Shown piece after piece: positions 1 to 9,164 of a DNA stretch of 64,000 nt. The position numbers and the translations under genes are program-made. Source of the stretch: an uncultured PS1 clade bacterium (lineage in GTDB: Bacteria; Pseudomonadota; Alphaproteobacteria; RS24); NCBI GenBank assembly GCA_902624095.1, contig CACNWB010000003.1, forward strand, positions 1 through 64,000. The letters are read 5' to 3'. The notes below the pieces were generated by a model. That model worked only from the letters and a program-made list of their open reading frames with translations. It did no database searches and was not told the origin of the DNA. Numbering within the stretch: the stretch's first letter is position 1; every line of letters begins with the position of its first letter.

Positions 1-362
1 AGTTTTGCCGCCAGCCCTTCGCGCTTATTTGTGACCACGCCCATTTTGATTTTTTGTGCGCGCGCACGGTCGAGTATCGGCATGAGATTGTCGAAAATTC
101 GTGTGCCGTGGTCAATGTTCCTGTCGTACCACAACACAAACTCTTCCGTGGCGGCGGCCATGTCCGTGTCGGAAAGCGTTACTCCATGTTCGGCAAAACC
201 GCGTTGCAAAATCATTGCCGCGCCGCCGCCAATCAAATGGCGCACCTTGTCTTGCAGCAATGGCGCCAACGCGTGCTGGCCCAGAATATAGTTCATCGCC
301 GCATGCAGATCCGGATTTGTATCTGCCAACGTGCCGTCAAGATCGAATAGCAAAACTGCCAT
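1..362 (-). CDS. gph: Phosphoglycolate phosphatase-like HAD hydrolase (partial, 5' part only)
   Basis: The minus strand reads from an ATG at 362 through 120 codons to the window edge without a stop. It is missing from the ORF track because it runs off the end. The N-terminus MAVLLFDLDGTLADTNPDL carries HAD motif I (DxDGT) with the nucleophile Asp7, and GVVTNK near the edge fits motif II. The helical stretch between them matches the cap of Gph/PGP-type phosphatases, which hydrolyse 2-phosphoglycolate or similar small phosphate esters in the cytoplasm. The C-terminal half with motifs III and IV lies outside the window, so the substrate is not certain. It is divergent from the EamA gene, with 71 bases between them. 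Confidence 0.8.
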   Translation of the reverse strand, partial: MAVLLFDLDGTLADTNPDLHAAMNYILGQHALAPLLQDKVRHLIGGGAAMILQRGFAEHGVTLSDTDMAAATEEFVLWYDRNIDHGTRIFDNLMPILDRARAQKIKMGVVTNKREGLAAK

Positions 363-433
363 ATGACCTGCCCTCTACAAGCGTTCCCTGCATTGCTATA
401 GCCTTGTTACGGCGCTCATGCTACACGGAAAAC

Positions 434-1309
434 ATGGCACCGCGACATCTTCTCCTGATGATTATCATCTGCCTAGTTTGGGGATTTACGTTCGTCGCGG
501 GCAAAGCCGGCGTTTCCGAAATACCGCCAATGCTGTTTACCGCACTGCGCTACATACTGCTGTCGGCTATTTTGTTGCCGTTCCTGCGCATTGTCGAAGG
601 CCATATGCCCGAAGTGATTTTCATCTCATTGGCGATGGGGTCGGTGCATTTTACGCTGTTTTACGGCGGCATGTCGCTGGCCGATAATGTTTCCGCCGTA
701 GCTGTGGCCACTCAATTGGGCGTGCCGTTTGCTACTATTATGTCGATTGTTTTTTTGAGCGAGCAGGTCGGCTGGCGGCGTTGGACCGGCATTGCCTTGG
801 CTTTTGGCGGCGTCATGATGATCAGCTTTGACCCGGCCATCATCGATGAACGGATCGGGCTGGCGCTGGTGGTCGGCGCTGCTTTCATCGGTTCGCTGGG
901 CACAATTGTGATGAAGCGTATTTCCAATACGGGCGTCTATCAGATGCAAGCCTGGATTGCGATGCTGAGCTGGCCGCCGCTCGTCGCAGTCTCGCTAATT
1001 TTCGAAAGCAACCATATGGCCGTACTGACCCAGTCGAGCTGGCAGGCTTGGGGTGGTGTCATTTACACGGCTTTGGGTGCCAGCCTGATAGGCCATGCGG
1101 GGATGTTTTATTTGTTGAAACGCTATGATGTGTCGATCACCTCACCCTTAACGCTGATGGCACCTATTTTCGGCATTGTGTTCGGTGTGCTGGTTTGGGG
1201 TGACGTGCTGGGCGTGCGTTTCTGGTTGGGCGGCGCGTTCACTTTGCTGGGCGTTTTAATCATCGGATTGCGCAAACGCGAATTTGCCCCCGCTGGAGCC
1301 ACGCTGTGA
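434..1309 (+). CDS. EamA/DMT-family transporter
   Basis: A 291-residue integral membrane protein with about ten hydrophobic segments arranged as two EamA repeats, the plan of drug/metabolite transporters that export amino acids, metabolites or drugs. The ORF track begins at 101, but the family-like N-terminus MAPRHLLLMIIICLVWGFTF begins at the ATG at 434, and the upstream 111 residues are not hydrophobic and overlap gph on the other strand. The substrate cannot be told from sequence. Its TGA stop overlaps the GTG start of the next gene (GTGA), so the two are probably co-translated. Confidence 0.85.
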   Translation: MAPRHLLLMIIICLVWGFTFVAGKAGVSEIPPMLFTALRYILLSAILLPFLRIVEGHMPEVIFISLAMGSVHFTLFYGGMSLADNVSAVAVATQLGVPFATIMSIVFLSEQVGWRRWTGIALAFGGVMMISFDPAIIDERIGLALVVGAAFIGSLGTIVMKRISNTGVYQMQAWIAMLSWPPLVAVSLIFESNHMAVLTQSSWQAWGGVIYTALGASLIGHAGMFYLLKRYDVSITSPLTLMAPIFGIVFGVLVWGDVLGVRFWLGGAFTLLGVLIIGLRKREFAPAGATL

Positions 1310-2073
1310 CAGGATCATCAACAGCGCGACCGTCTCCGAATTTCAATGCGCGTGCCGCGGACACCGATATCTCCATGCTGATCCTGCACTATACCAACAT
1401 GACTAATGCCGAGGCAGCGCTGGCGCGGCTGTGTGATCCGGCCAGTCAAGTGTCGGCGCATTATCTGATTGCCAGCGACGGTGAGGTTTTCGCATTGGTA
1501 GACGAGGCCGACCGCGCTTGGCACGCCGGTGTGTCGGCGTGGCAGGGTATACGCGACATTAACAGCGCTTCCGTTGGCATTGAACTGGACCATCCGGGTC
1601 ACCATGTCGGCGGGCAAATGATTGCATATCCGCCGGCGCAAATGGCGGCACTGGTCGATCTATCAAAGGCCATTATCGCGCGGCACAATATTAGTCCTGA
1701 CAAGGTGTTGGGGCACTCCGATGTGGCACCGGGGCGCAAAATAGACCCTGGTGAAGCGCTGGATTGGGAGGCACTCGCAAGCGAAGGGGTCGGCTTGTGG
1801 CCTGAGGCAGTGGAGCCAGAAGAGGTGGAGACCTTGAAACCGGGGGATGCGACCCCTGCGGTCGCGGCTTTGCAACAGGCTTTGCGCGCCTATGGCTATG
1901 ATATTACCCATGACAGGGTTTTCGGTGCACAAATGAGCGCTGTAATCAGTGCTTTTCAGCGTCATTTCAGACCCTCTTGCGTGGACGGGCAGGCCGATGG
2001 CGAGACGCAGACGCTGGTTTATGCCGTGTGTCGCGCCCAAGCTGCGCTTGACCGGGGATCGGTTTCGCCGTAA
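1306..2073 (+). CDS. AmpD-type N-acetylmuramoyl-L-alanine amidase with peptidoglycan-binding domain
   Basis: A 255-residue Amidase_2 family protein. LILHYTN near residue 27 holds the first zinc-binding His, and GHSDVAPGRKIDPG near residue 138 holds the second His, the catalytic Lys region and the Asp ligand. Residues about 175-250 form a PG_binding_1-like helical domain (LKPGDATPAVAALQQALRAYGY). No signal peptide is visible, so it is likely a cytoplasmic amidase that trims anhydromuropeptides in wall recycling, like AmpD. The GTG start overlaps the stop of the EamA gene. It sits directly before rnpB and the dcw cluster, which suits a wall-recycling role. Family assignment is firm; whether it is the sole AmpD is not known. 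Confidence 0.88.
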   Translation: MTGSSTARPSPNFNARAADTDISMLILHYTNMTNAEAALARLCDPASQVSAHYLIASDGEVFALVDEADRAWHAGVSAWQGIRDINSASVGIELDHPGHHVGGQMIAYPPAQMAALVDLSKAIIARHNISPDKVLGHSDVAPGRKIDPGEALDWEALASEGVGLWPEAVEPEEVETLKPGDATPAVAALQQALRAYGYDITHDRVFGAQMSAVISAFQRHFRPSCVDGQADGETQTLVYAVCRAQAALDRGSVSP

Positions 2074-2083
2074 TCAGCTTACG

Positions 2084-2441
<358 letters not shown>

Positions 2442-2544
2442 GATTTTTGGCTTTTTCCAATTTTTTTCGCTTTTTTGTGAAACTCCTGTCTTTAGGCACT
2501 GGAGAAAGCGACTGTAACACCCGGTTTGGCCCATTTAGTATAAG

Positions 2545-2602
2545 TATAATCCCATTGACACCCATATATACCCATGCTATCCCAAGTAATCCCATATTGG
2601 GA
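2545..2602 (+). promoter_or_regulatory. dcw promoter -10 element and five-copy MraZ operator
   Basis: A perfect TATAAT lies at 2545-2550 with no good -35 in front. Starting at 2550 the pentamer (T/A)CCCA occurs five times at exactly 10-base intervals (2550, 2560, 2570, 2580, 2590), each separated by 5 bases. Read on the minus strand this is TGGGN-N5 repeated, the known recognition pattern of the MraZ repressor. A sixth copy in opposite orientation (TGGGA, 2598-2602) forms TCCCAtatTGGGA with the last repeat. The array lies just ahead of mraZ, so autoregulation of the division cluster is the natural reading. The promoter assignment is an inference. Confidence 0.8.
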
Positions 2603-2645
2603 AAAGCGCGTCGACGGGCGCGCAGAATTCGGAATGGAGGGTGGC

Positions 2646-3143
2646 GTGACAGCGTTCATGTCAACGATAACTAGTAAAATAGACGCCAAGGGCCGCGTGT
2701 CTGTGCCTTCTGTCTTCCGTTCCGCCATTGCATCCCAAAATAGAGGTGTCGCAAGCCCCCTCGGTATTTTTGTTTATCCCTCCTTTACCGAAAATGCGAT
2801 TGAGGGTGGCGGCCAGTCTTTGATGAGCGATATCGGCGCCATGGTGGACAGGCTGGACCTGTTTACCGAGGAACGCGACGCGCTCGCAACCTCGCTCTTT
2901 GCCGACAGCCATCATCTGACATTCGATGTCGACGGTCGTGTGTCCCTTCCCGAAACCTTGCTGGCCCATGCGAATATCGACAAATCCTTGTGTTTTGTCG
3001 GGCTGGGCGGGAAGTTTCAGATTTGGGACCCTGACCATTTTGCAGCGTTTCGGGCCAATGCCCGCAGCATGGCGCTTGAAAAGCGAACCATGTTGCGTTC
3101 CCTTTCGGCACAGGCCGACCCGCCAGGGAGTTCGGGTCAGTGA
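2646..3143 (+). CDS. mraZ: Transcriptional regulator MraZ
   Basis: A 165-residue DNA-binding protein with two SpoVT-AbrB folds, each marked by the family signature: KIDAKGRVSVP near residue 10 and DVDGRVSLPETLL near residue 95. MraZ forms ring-shaped oligomers and represses the dcw cluster through TGGGN repeats, which are present just upstream. I chose the GTG at 2646 rather than the ATG at 2574 of the ORF track: GGAGG at 2636-2640 is ideally spaced, and the 24 extra residues would be encoded by the operator itself. The TGA stop overlaps the GTG start of rsmH. Confidence 0.92.
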   Translation: MTAFMSTITSKIDAKGRVSVPSVFRSAIASQNRGVASPLGIFVYPSFTENAIEGGGQSLMSDIGAMVDRLDLFTEERDALATSLFADSHHLTFDVDGRVSLPETLLAHANIDKSLCFVGLGGKFQIWDPDHFAAFRANARSMALEKRTMLRSLSAQADPPGSSGQ

Positions 3144-4198
3144 GCGGCGGGGGATGCAACCGAAGGCAGCCGGCGCGCATGCCCCCGACTTCTGCCCCTC
3201 ATGTTCCAGTTCTTTTATCGGAAGTTGTCACCGCCATCTCGCCCGCCAAAGGAGATATCTATCTGGATGGCACCTTTGGGGCCGGCGGGTACACGCGCGC
3301 CGTTCTAGAAGCCGCGGGTTGCTCGGTTCTTGCCCTTGACCGCGACCCGCAGGCGCTGGCCGATGCCGGTGCTTTGGTTGATGCCTTTGGCGCACGGCTT
3401 TCGCTGGTCGAAGGGTGCTTTGGTGATATGGAGGCAGTCGCGCAAGACGCTGGATTTGCCGAATTGGACGGCGTGATGCTCGATCTCGGTGTTTCGTCCA
3501 TGCAAATTGATCAGCCGGCACGCGGCTTTTCTTTTATGCGCGACGGGCCGCTCGACATGCGTATGGGCGCATCCGGTACCAGCGCCGAAGAACTTGTTAA
3601 TGAAGCCGACCCCGCCTTGCTCGCATCCATTTTGTCGGTCTATGGCGAAGAGCGCCGCGCGCGCGCCATTGTGCGTGCGCTTGTGGTGCGGCGCGAAACG
3701 GCACGCATCACCCGCACTGGCGAACTCGCCGAGATTGTATGCAGTGTGCTGGGCCAGCCGCGTGGCAAGAGTGCACATCCCGCCACGCGGACATTTCAGG
3801 CACTGCGAATTTATCTGAATGACGAGCTGGGAGAATTGCTGCGCGGCCTGCATGCGGCCGAGCGCATTTTGCGCCCAGGTGGACGCCTGGTGATCGTCAC
3901 ATTCCACTCGCTGGAAGACCGTATGGTCAAACAATTTCTAGCCAATCGGAGTGGGCGCGCCGGTCGGCCGTCGCGTCATCTGCCGGAGCAGGCGGGTCCG
4001 GCCAGCAGTTTCGAAGAATTGCCGAAGCGTTCGCAAAAAGCTGGTGCCGATGAAGTGGCTCGAAATTCCCGTGCGCGGTCGGCGCGGTTGCGCGGTGCGG
4101 TGCGCACCACCGCACCTGCGTTTCCCGAAGATGAAAGCCTACTTCCAATGGGTGCACCGAAGCTCACACAAACAGCCGCTATGGGAGGTCGTCCATGA
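3140..4198 (+). CDS. rsmH: 16S rRNA (cytosine(1402)-N(4))-methyltransferase RsmH
   Basis: Also called MraW; methylates C1402 of 16S rRNA using S-adenosylmethionine. The SAM-binding loop is DGTFGAGGYTRAVL near residue 43, followed by LDLGVSSMQIDQPARGFSF, then NDELGELLRGL and TFHSLEDRMVKQF, all RsmH signatures. The C-terminus has the RNSRARSARLR basic patch. The GTG at 3140 overlaps the mraZ stop in a GTGA; an ATG at 3179 (MPPTSAPHVPVLL) is an alternative that fits the usual family N-terminus equally well. ftsL follows with a 4-base overlap (ATGA). Confidence 0.95.
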   Translation: MSGGGCNRRQPARMPPTSAPHVPVLLSEVVTAISPAKGDIYLDGTFGAGGYTRAVLEAAGCSVLALDRDPQALADAGALVDAFGARLSLVEGCFGDMEAVAQDAGFAELDGVMLDLGVSSMQIDQPARGFSFMRDGPLDMRMGASGTSAEELVNEADPALLASILSVYGEERRARAIVRALVVRRETARITRTGELAEIVCSVLGQPRGKSAHPATRTFQALRIYLNDELGELLRGLHAAERILRPGGRLVIVTFHSLEDRMVKQFLANRSGRAGRPSRHLPEQAGPASSFEELPKRSQKAGADEVARNSRARSARLRGAVRTTAPAFPEDESLLPMGAPKLTQTAAMGGRP

Positions 4199-4509
4199 TC
4201 CGTATTTTTAATATTGCCTGCTTTTTCGTGATCGTATCGTTGGTCGCCGCGGTTTACCACATCCGCTACAGCGCCGAGGTGGAAGCGCGCAAATTGTACA
4301 CGCTTGAGCGCAAAATCACGGCGGCTGAAGATTTGCATCAAACGCTTGCTGCCGAATGGAGCAGCCTGAACGATCCGCGCCGCCTGCAAATTTTGGTGTC
4401 GCAGCACCTGGTACTGTCGCCGCTTCAAGCCCATCAGGTCATGCCTCCCGATGCCCCCACGCTCTCCCCGATTTCGGTCAAACTGTTACAACAGGAGCGC
4501 GCGCAATGA
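4195..4509 (+). CDS. ftsL: Cell division protein FtsL
   Basis: A 104-residue bitopic membrane protein: short cytoplasmic tail, one membrane helix (about residues 5-22, FNIACFFVIVSLVAAVYHI), then a periplasmic coiled coil (about 27-60) rich in E, K, L and A. FtsL joins FtsB and FtsQ at the divisome and activates FtsWI. Sequence conservation in the family is low; the call rests on topology, length and its place between rsmH and ftsI. The stop overlaps the ftsI start region (GCGCAATGA). Confidence 0.88.
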   Translation: MIRIFNIACFFVIVSLVAAVYHIRYSAEVEARKLYTLERKITAAEDLHQTLAAEWSSLNDPRRLQILVSQHLVLSPLQAHQVMPPDAPTLSPISVKLLQQERAQ

Positions 4510-6251
4510 AGCACGCCAAAATCCCTTTGGTGACAGCTGGTGGCGATTGGGCAGGCGTGATGAACATTCTTGCTGGCCAGATTGGTAATGGCGTAGCGCA
4601 TCATGGGGTTGCGCAGACCCGCGCCCGATTACGCCTTGCCAGCATTATGTTTGTTCTGGTGTTTGCGGTGCTGGGCGGGCGTCTTGCGCAGCTCACTTTG
4701 GCCGAAGACCCGCAATTGTCGCGCGTCGGCTTGGCCGACCGCAAGGCCGAGGTTCAGCGTCCCTCCATTACGGACCGCAACGGCGTGGTGCTGGCCTCGC
4801 AAATCTATTTGACAACGCTGGGTGCCAATGCCTCAGAAATTCAAAATGGTGATGTGGTCGCCGCGCAGTTAAACGAGATCTTGCCGAATATAAACGCCCA
4901 ACGCGCGCGACGCCTGCTGGCTGGTGACCGCCATTATGTGGAACTAAGCAAGGGGCTTACTCCCATGCAAAAGCGCGCCGTGCTTGAGCTTGGAAACCCA
5001 GGGCTGAAATTGCGACGCGAAGCCCAGCGTGTTTATCCCAGCGGATCTATTGCCTCGCATGTCGTCGGGTTTTCTAGTACCGATATGCGGGGCCTGATGG
5101 GGCTGGAGCGGCGCCTGGACCAGCAGGTACAAATGTCACCCATATTCGCAACGACCCTCGACATCCGCGTTCAACATGTGGTGCGCGAAAGCCTGTCAGC
5201 GGCGATCGGCAAGTTTTCGGCCAAGGGTGGGGGTGCCATTTTGATGGATGCAACCAATGGTGAAATTCTCGCACTGGTTTCGCTGCCCGATTTTGACATC
5301 AACCGCCCGTCGGCGACCCCCCTGTCGCGCCATTTCAACTCCATGACCATGGGCGTCTATGAATTGGGGTCGATTTTCAAAGTCATGACCGCGGCCATGG
5401 CTCTTGAAAGCGGAGAGGTCAGGCTCGACGAAACCTTCGATACGGGCGCGCCGCTGAAGATTGGCGTGGCAACCATAAATGATGTGCATGGTGAAAAACG
5501 CCCGCTCACCCCGCGCGAAATTGTCATCCATTCGTCGAATATCGGATCGGTGCAATTGGCGCTGCGCGTGTCGGATGTCGCCCATTACGACTTTATGAAA
5601 AAACTGGGCTTCACCCAGCGCCTGCAATTTGAGTTGCCCGAAACCGGCGCACCACTCATGCCCGCACGCTGGACGGATATAGAGCGGGCAACGACCTCCT
5701 TCGGTCACGGTTTTTCTGTCACGCCGTTGCATGCACTGGTTGCGGGCGCAGCGATGGTAAATGGCGGGGTGTTATACCCGCCGCGCCTGACGCCCACCGA
5801 CATGCCCGTTGGAACCCGTGTCATATCGGAGCCGACCAGTCTGGTTTTGCGAGACATGATGCGCGATGTCGTTACAATCGGTACTGGCAAGAAAGCCAAT
5901 GTGCCGGGCTATGATGTAATCGGCAAAACGGGTTCGGCCAACAAGCCTGCGCACGGCGGATATGACGATGACGCGCTCATTACATCCTTTCTCGGCGCGT
6001 TTCCCTATTCCGATCCGCGTTATGCGCTGTTGGTGATGCTCGACGAGCCGCAGGGTATTCCGGAAAGCCACAATCTGACTCTTGCGGGCTGGAATGCGGC
6101 ACCAACAGCAGCTGAAATCATAGCCCGTGCCGCCCCACTCTTGGGTGTGCGGCCTGCCTCGCACAAGCCCCTTCAAGCGCATGAAAAAATGGCAGTGCAG
6201 GCGGGCGTGCCGACCTTGGCTCTCAAAGCGGAGGTGCCCCATGCGCCTTGA
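4506..6251 (+). CDS. ftsI: Septal peptidoglycan transpeptidase FtsI (PBP3)
   Basis: A class B penicillin-binding protein of 581 residues that crosslinks septal peptidoglycan. One membrane helix lies near residues 42-60 (LASIMFVLVFAVLGGRL). The transpeptidase motifs are in order: SxxK in ELGSIFKVM near residue 287, SxN in HSSNIGS near 343, and KTG in GKTGSANKP near 473. The ORF track starts at 4356 in the middle of ftsL; the ATG at 4506, overlapping the ftsL stop as ATGA, gives the expected N-terminus. It ends 11 bases inside murE. Confidence 0.96.
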   Translation: MKHAKIPLVTAGGDWAGVMNILAGQIGNGVAHHGVAQTRARLRLASIMFVLVFAVLGGRLAQLTLAEDPQLSRVGLADRKAEVQRPSITDRNGVVLASQIYLTTLGANASEIQNGDVVAAQLNEILPNINAQRARRLLAGDRHYVELSKGLTPMQKRAVLELGNPGLKLRREAQRVYPSGSIASHVVGFSSTDMRGLMGLERRLDQQVQMSPIFATTLDIRVQHVVRESLSAAIGKFSAKGGGAILMDATNGEILALVSLPDFDINRPSATPLSRHFNSMTMGVYELGSIFKVMTAAMALESGEVRLDETFDTGAPLKIGVATINDVHGEKRPLTPREIVIHSSNIGSVQLALRVSDVAHYDFMKKLGFTQRLQFELPETGAPLMPARWTDIERATTSFGHGFSVTPLHALVAGAAMVNGGVLYPPRLTPTDMPVGTRVISEPTSLVLRDMMRDVVTIGTGKKANVPGYDVIGKTGSANKPAHGGYDDDALITSFLGAFPYSDPRYALLVMLDEPQGIPESHNLTLAGWNAAPTAAEIIARAAPLLGVRPASHKPLQAHEKMAVQAGVPTLALKAEVPHAP

Positions 6252-7695
6252 GGCTTTGCTATCCCAAAACATGCAATGCGATGCGGCCCACGCCGATGTG
6301 GAAATCACCGGCCTGACGGCTGACAGCCGAATTGTCGCGCCGGGATATTTGTTTGCCGCCCTGCCGGGTGAACATGTAGACGGCAACAGATTTGTTGCTC
6401 AAGCCGTCGCGCAAGGTGCGGCTGCGATTTTGACCGCGCAACCAGATGCGGGTCTGTCGGTTCCGGTTCTTTACGATGAAAACCCACGTCGGGCGCTGGC
6501 TGAGCTGGCAGGGCGCTTTTTCGCCTTCCGCCCCGAATGCACGGTCGGCATAACTGGAACGAATGGTAAAACATCAACGGCGGCGTTTTTGCGCCAGTTC
6601 TGGACAGAAGCCGGTCTGTCGGCGGCAAGCCTCGGCACATTGGGTGTGGTGACGCAAGAATTCACCCGCCCGATAGACCACACCACACCCGATCCGGTAA
6701 CACTGCATGCGGCCCTGCGCGATCTCTATGCCCGCGGCATTGACCATTTGGCGATGGAAGTTTCCAGCCATGCGCTGGCCCAGCATCGTGTTGACGGGCT
6801 GGATTGCGATGTTGCGGGCTTTACCAATCTCACCCGCGACCATCTGGATTATCACGGCGACACGGCACGTTATTTTGAGGCTAAGGTGCGCTTGTTTACA
6901 GAAATTCTGAAACCGGCCGGCGTAGCTGTTGTGCAAATGCGCGGGCGAATGGCCCCCGATCTGGCGGAGGCCGCGCGCGCTAAAGGGCGCCAAGTTTATC
7001 CGGTCGGCGGTTTACATGCGGCGCTCAAAATTTTGGTCGCCACGCGCGCGCCCGACGGCATGGTGCTGGTCATTGAAGAAGCTGGCAACAGGGTCGATGT
7101 ACATGTGCCACTGATCGGTGATTTTCAGGTCGAAAATTTGGAAGTTGCCATGGGGTTGGGTCTGCATAGTGGGCTAGATTTCGAGCAAATGGCGGGTGCC
7201 TGCAACAGATTGCAGGGTGTCGCCGGTCGCATGCACCTTGCTGGAATTTTCCAGGGCGCGGCGATTTATGTCGATTACGCCCACACGCCCGATGCGTTGT
7301 CGGCGGCACTTTTGGCCGTGCGACAACATGTGAGAGATGAAGGCCGCGTATTGCTGGTGTTTGGTTGCGGCGGCGACCGCGACACTGGCAAGCGTCCGCA
7401 AATGGGGGCGATTGCCGCTAAAGGGGCCGATCTGGTTTTCGTGACGGATGATAATCCGCGCTCCGAAAGCCCGGCCGATATCCGCCGCGCCATCATGGAT
7501 ACCTGTCCCGACGCATTGGAATTTGACGATCGCCGCGAAGCTATATCAGCCGCCATCGACGCGGCGCGGGAGGGCGACATTGTTCTGGTTGCGGGAAAGG
7601 GGCACGAGCAGGGTCAAATTATCGGGGACACAATTTTGCCCTTTGATGATGTCACTGTCATTGCCGAGCATGTCGGTTTGGAGGTACGCCCGTGA
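6241..7695 (+). CDS. murE: UDP-N-acetylmuramoyl-L-alanyl-D-glutamate--2,6-diaminopimelate ligase
   Basis: Cytoplasmic Mur ligase that adds the third stem-peptide residue. The ATP-binding loop is GITGTNGKTSTAAFL near residue 102. DDNPRSESP near residue 403 contains the DNPR motif that selects meso-diaminopimelate over lysine, in keeping with a Gram-negative wall. Length is 484 residues, normal for the family. The ATG at 6241 overlaps the end of ftsI by 11 bases and yields the typical N-terminal domain beginning MRLEALL. The upstream start in the ORF track lies inside ftsI and is rejected. Confidence 0.97.
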   Translation: MRLEALLSQNMQCDAAHADVEITGLTADSRIVAPGYLFAALPGEHVDGNRFVAQAVAQGAAAILTAQPDAGLSVPVLYDENPRRALAELAGRFFAFRPECTVGITGTNGKTSTAAFLRQFWTEAGLSAASLGTLGVVTQEFTRPIDHTTPDPVTLHAALRDLYARGIDHLAMEVSSHALAQHRVDGLDCDVAGFTNLTRDHLDYHGDTARYFEAKVRLFTEILKPAGVAVVQMRGRMAPDLAEAARAKGRQVYPVGGLHAALKILVATRAPDGMVLVIEEAGNRVDVHVPLIGDFQVENLEVAMGLGLHSGLDFEQMAGACNRLQGVAGRMHLAGIFQGAAIYVDYAHTPDALSAALLAVRQHVRDEGRVLLVFGCGGDRDTGKRPQMGAIAAKGADLVFVTDDNPRSESPADIRRAIMDTCPDALEFDDRREAISAAIDAAREGDIVLVAGKGHEQGQIIGDTILPFDDVTVIAEHVGLEVRP

Positions 7696-9164
7696 TCCCG
7701 CCTGTTTTGTGGACAGATGAACAAATTTCAGAGGCGACACAGGCCCATTGCACCGCGCCGTTCACGGTCAGCGGTGTGTCGATTGATACGCGCAGTTTGG
7801 AGCCGGGCGATCTTTTTGTTGCATTGCCCGGGTCGGGGCGCGACGGCCATGATTTTGTGGATGCCGCCTTTGCCGCCGGAGCAACGGCCGCACTCGTTTG
7901 TCGCGGCAAGATTGACTTTATGAAAGCGGCCGGGCCGCTGGTTGAAGTCGATGATGTTCCAGCCGCCTTGGAAGCACTTGCCCATGCCGCGCGAGCGCGC
8001 AGTGGCGCCTATATTACCGCTGTTACAGGAAGTGTCGGCAAAACGAGTGTTAAAGAAGCGCTCAGGCTGGCGCTTTCAAAGTCGGGCGAAACCTTTGCTT
8101 CGGAAAAATCCTTCAACAATCACATCGGTGTGCCGTTGAGCCTTGCGCGCATGCCTCAAGATTGCGCCTACGGGGTTTTCGAGGTCGGCATGAACCATGC
8201 CGGTGAGATTGATGCACTGGTGCGCATGGTGCGGCCGCATTGCGCCATCATCACATATGTTGGAACGGCGCATATTGAACATTTTGACTCGGAAGCCGAT
8301 ATCGCGCGCGCCAAGGGCGAGATTTTCAATGATATGGCCAATGATGTGGTCGAGGGTGGCACAGTTGTCATCCCCGCAGACAACCCGCATATCGATCTGC
8401 TTGTCGAATTGGCTGAGGCTCGAGGCATTGCAGATATTCGCCGCTTCAGCACGAATGAGATGGCGGCGGCATCCGAGCCACCGGATATTGTCACCAGCAA
8501 AATTTACCTGCACGAAACATGCAGTTGTGTCAGCGGACGCATTGGCAGTGCGGAAGTCACCTTCAAGGTCGGCACACCCGGTGCTCACCATGTGAGTAAC
8601 AGTCTGGCCGTTTTGGGCGCTGTTCAGGCCGCTGGTGCTGATCTTGCGCTCGCCGCCTTGTCACTGGCCGAAGTCGAGGCACTAAGCGGGCGCGGGCGAC
8701 GTCATATGCTGGATGTTGCCGGTGGCCCATGCGTGTTGATCGATGAAAGCTACAACGCAAATCCGGCGTCCATGTCGGCGGCCATTAAAGCACTGGGTCT
8801 TGTGCCGAGGCTCGGACAGGGCCGCCGCATTGCCGTTCTTGGTGACATGGCGGAACTGGGCGAGTCCTCAAAAGATCTGCATATGGATATTGCCGGACTT
8901 ATGGATTCGGTGGATATCGATCTGGTTTTCAGTTGCGGCCCGCAAATGGCGCACATGTTTGCCAATCTGCCGCCCGACCGCAAGGGCATACACGCCCCTT
9001 CAACCGATGCGCTGACAAATATTCTACAGGCGGAAATTCGCGCCGGCGATATCGTTATGGTCAAAGGCTCGCATGCTAGCCAGATGAACCGAGTTGTCGC
9101 TTCGCTGCTCGGGGCCAAAACCGTGCGTGCGGGTCAACAAGGGGAGCAACGCGATGCTGTATGA
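7692..9164 (+). CDS. murF: UDP-N-acetylmuramoyl-tripeptide--D-alanyl-D-alanine ligase
   Basis: Adds D-Ala-D-Ala to complete the UDP-MurNAc pentapeptide. The 490-residue product has the Mur ligase P-loop [13 protein letters not shown] near residue 115, the central [11 protein letters not shown] segment and the [14 protein letters not shown] motif characteristic of MurF. The GTG start overlaps the murE stop (GTGA). The mraY start lies 11 bases inside its 3' end, continuing the tightly coupled gene chain. Confidence 0.96.
   Translation: MIPPVLWTDEQISEATQAHCTAPFTVSGVSIDTRSLEPGDLFVALPGSGRDGHDFVDAAFAAGATAALVCRGKIDFMKAAGPLVEVDDVPAALEALAHAARARSGAYITAVTGSVGKTSVKEALRLALSKSGETFASEKSFNNHIGVPLSLARMPQDCAYGVFEVGMNHAGEIDALVRMVRPHCAIITYVGTAHIEHFDSEADIARAKGEIFNDMANDVVEGGTVVIPADNPHIDLLVELAEARGIADIRRFSTNEMAAASEPPDIVTSKIYLHETCSCVSGRIGSAEVTFKVGTPGAHHVSNSLAVLGAVQAAGADLALAALSLAEVEALSGRGRRHMLDVAGGPCVLIDESYNANPASMSAAIKALGLVPRLGQGRRIAVLGDMAELGESSKDLHMDIAGLMDSVDIDLVFSCGPQMAHMFANLPPDRKGIHAPSTDALTNILQAEIRAGDIVMVKGSHASQMNRVVASLLGAKTVRAGQQGEQRDAV

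Noticed and set aside
101-433. N-terminal extension of the EamA ORF
   Set aside because: It overlaps gph on the other strand and is not membrane-like; the ATG at 434 gives the family N-terminus.
2555-2583. TTGACA at 2555 as the -35 of an mraZ promoter
   Set aside because: At 17 bases spacing the -10 would be TATCCC, a poor match; the TATAAT at 2545-2550 is a better element.
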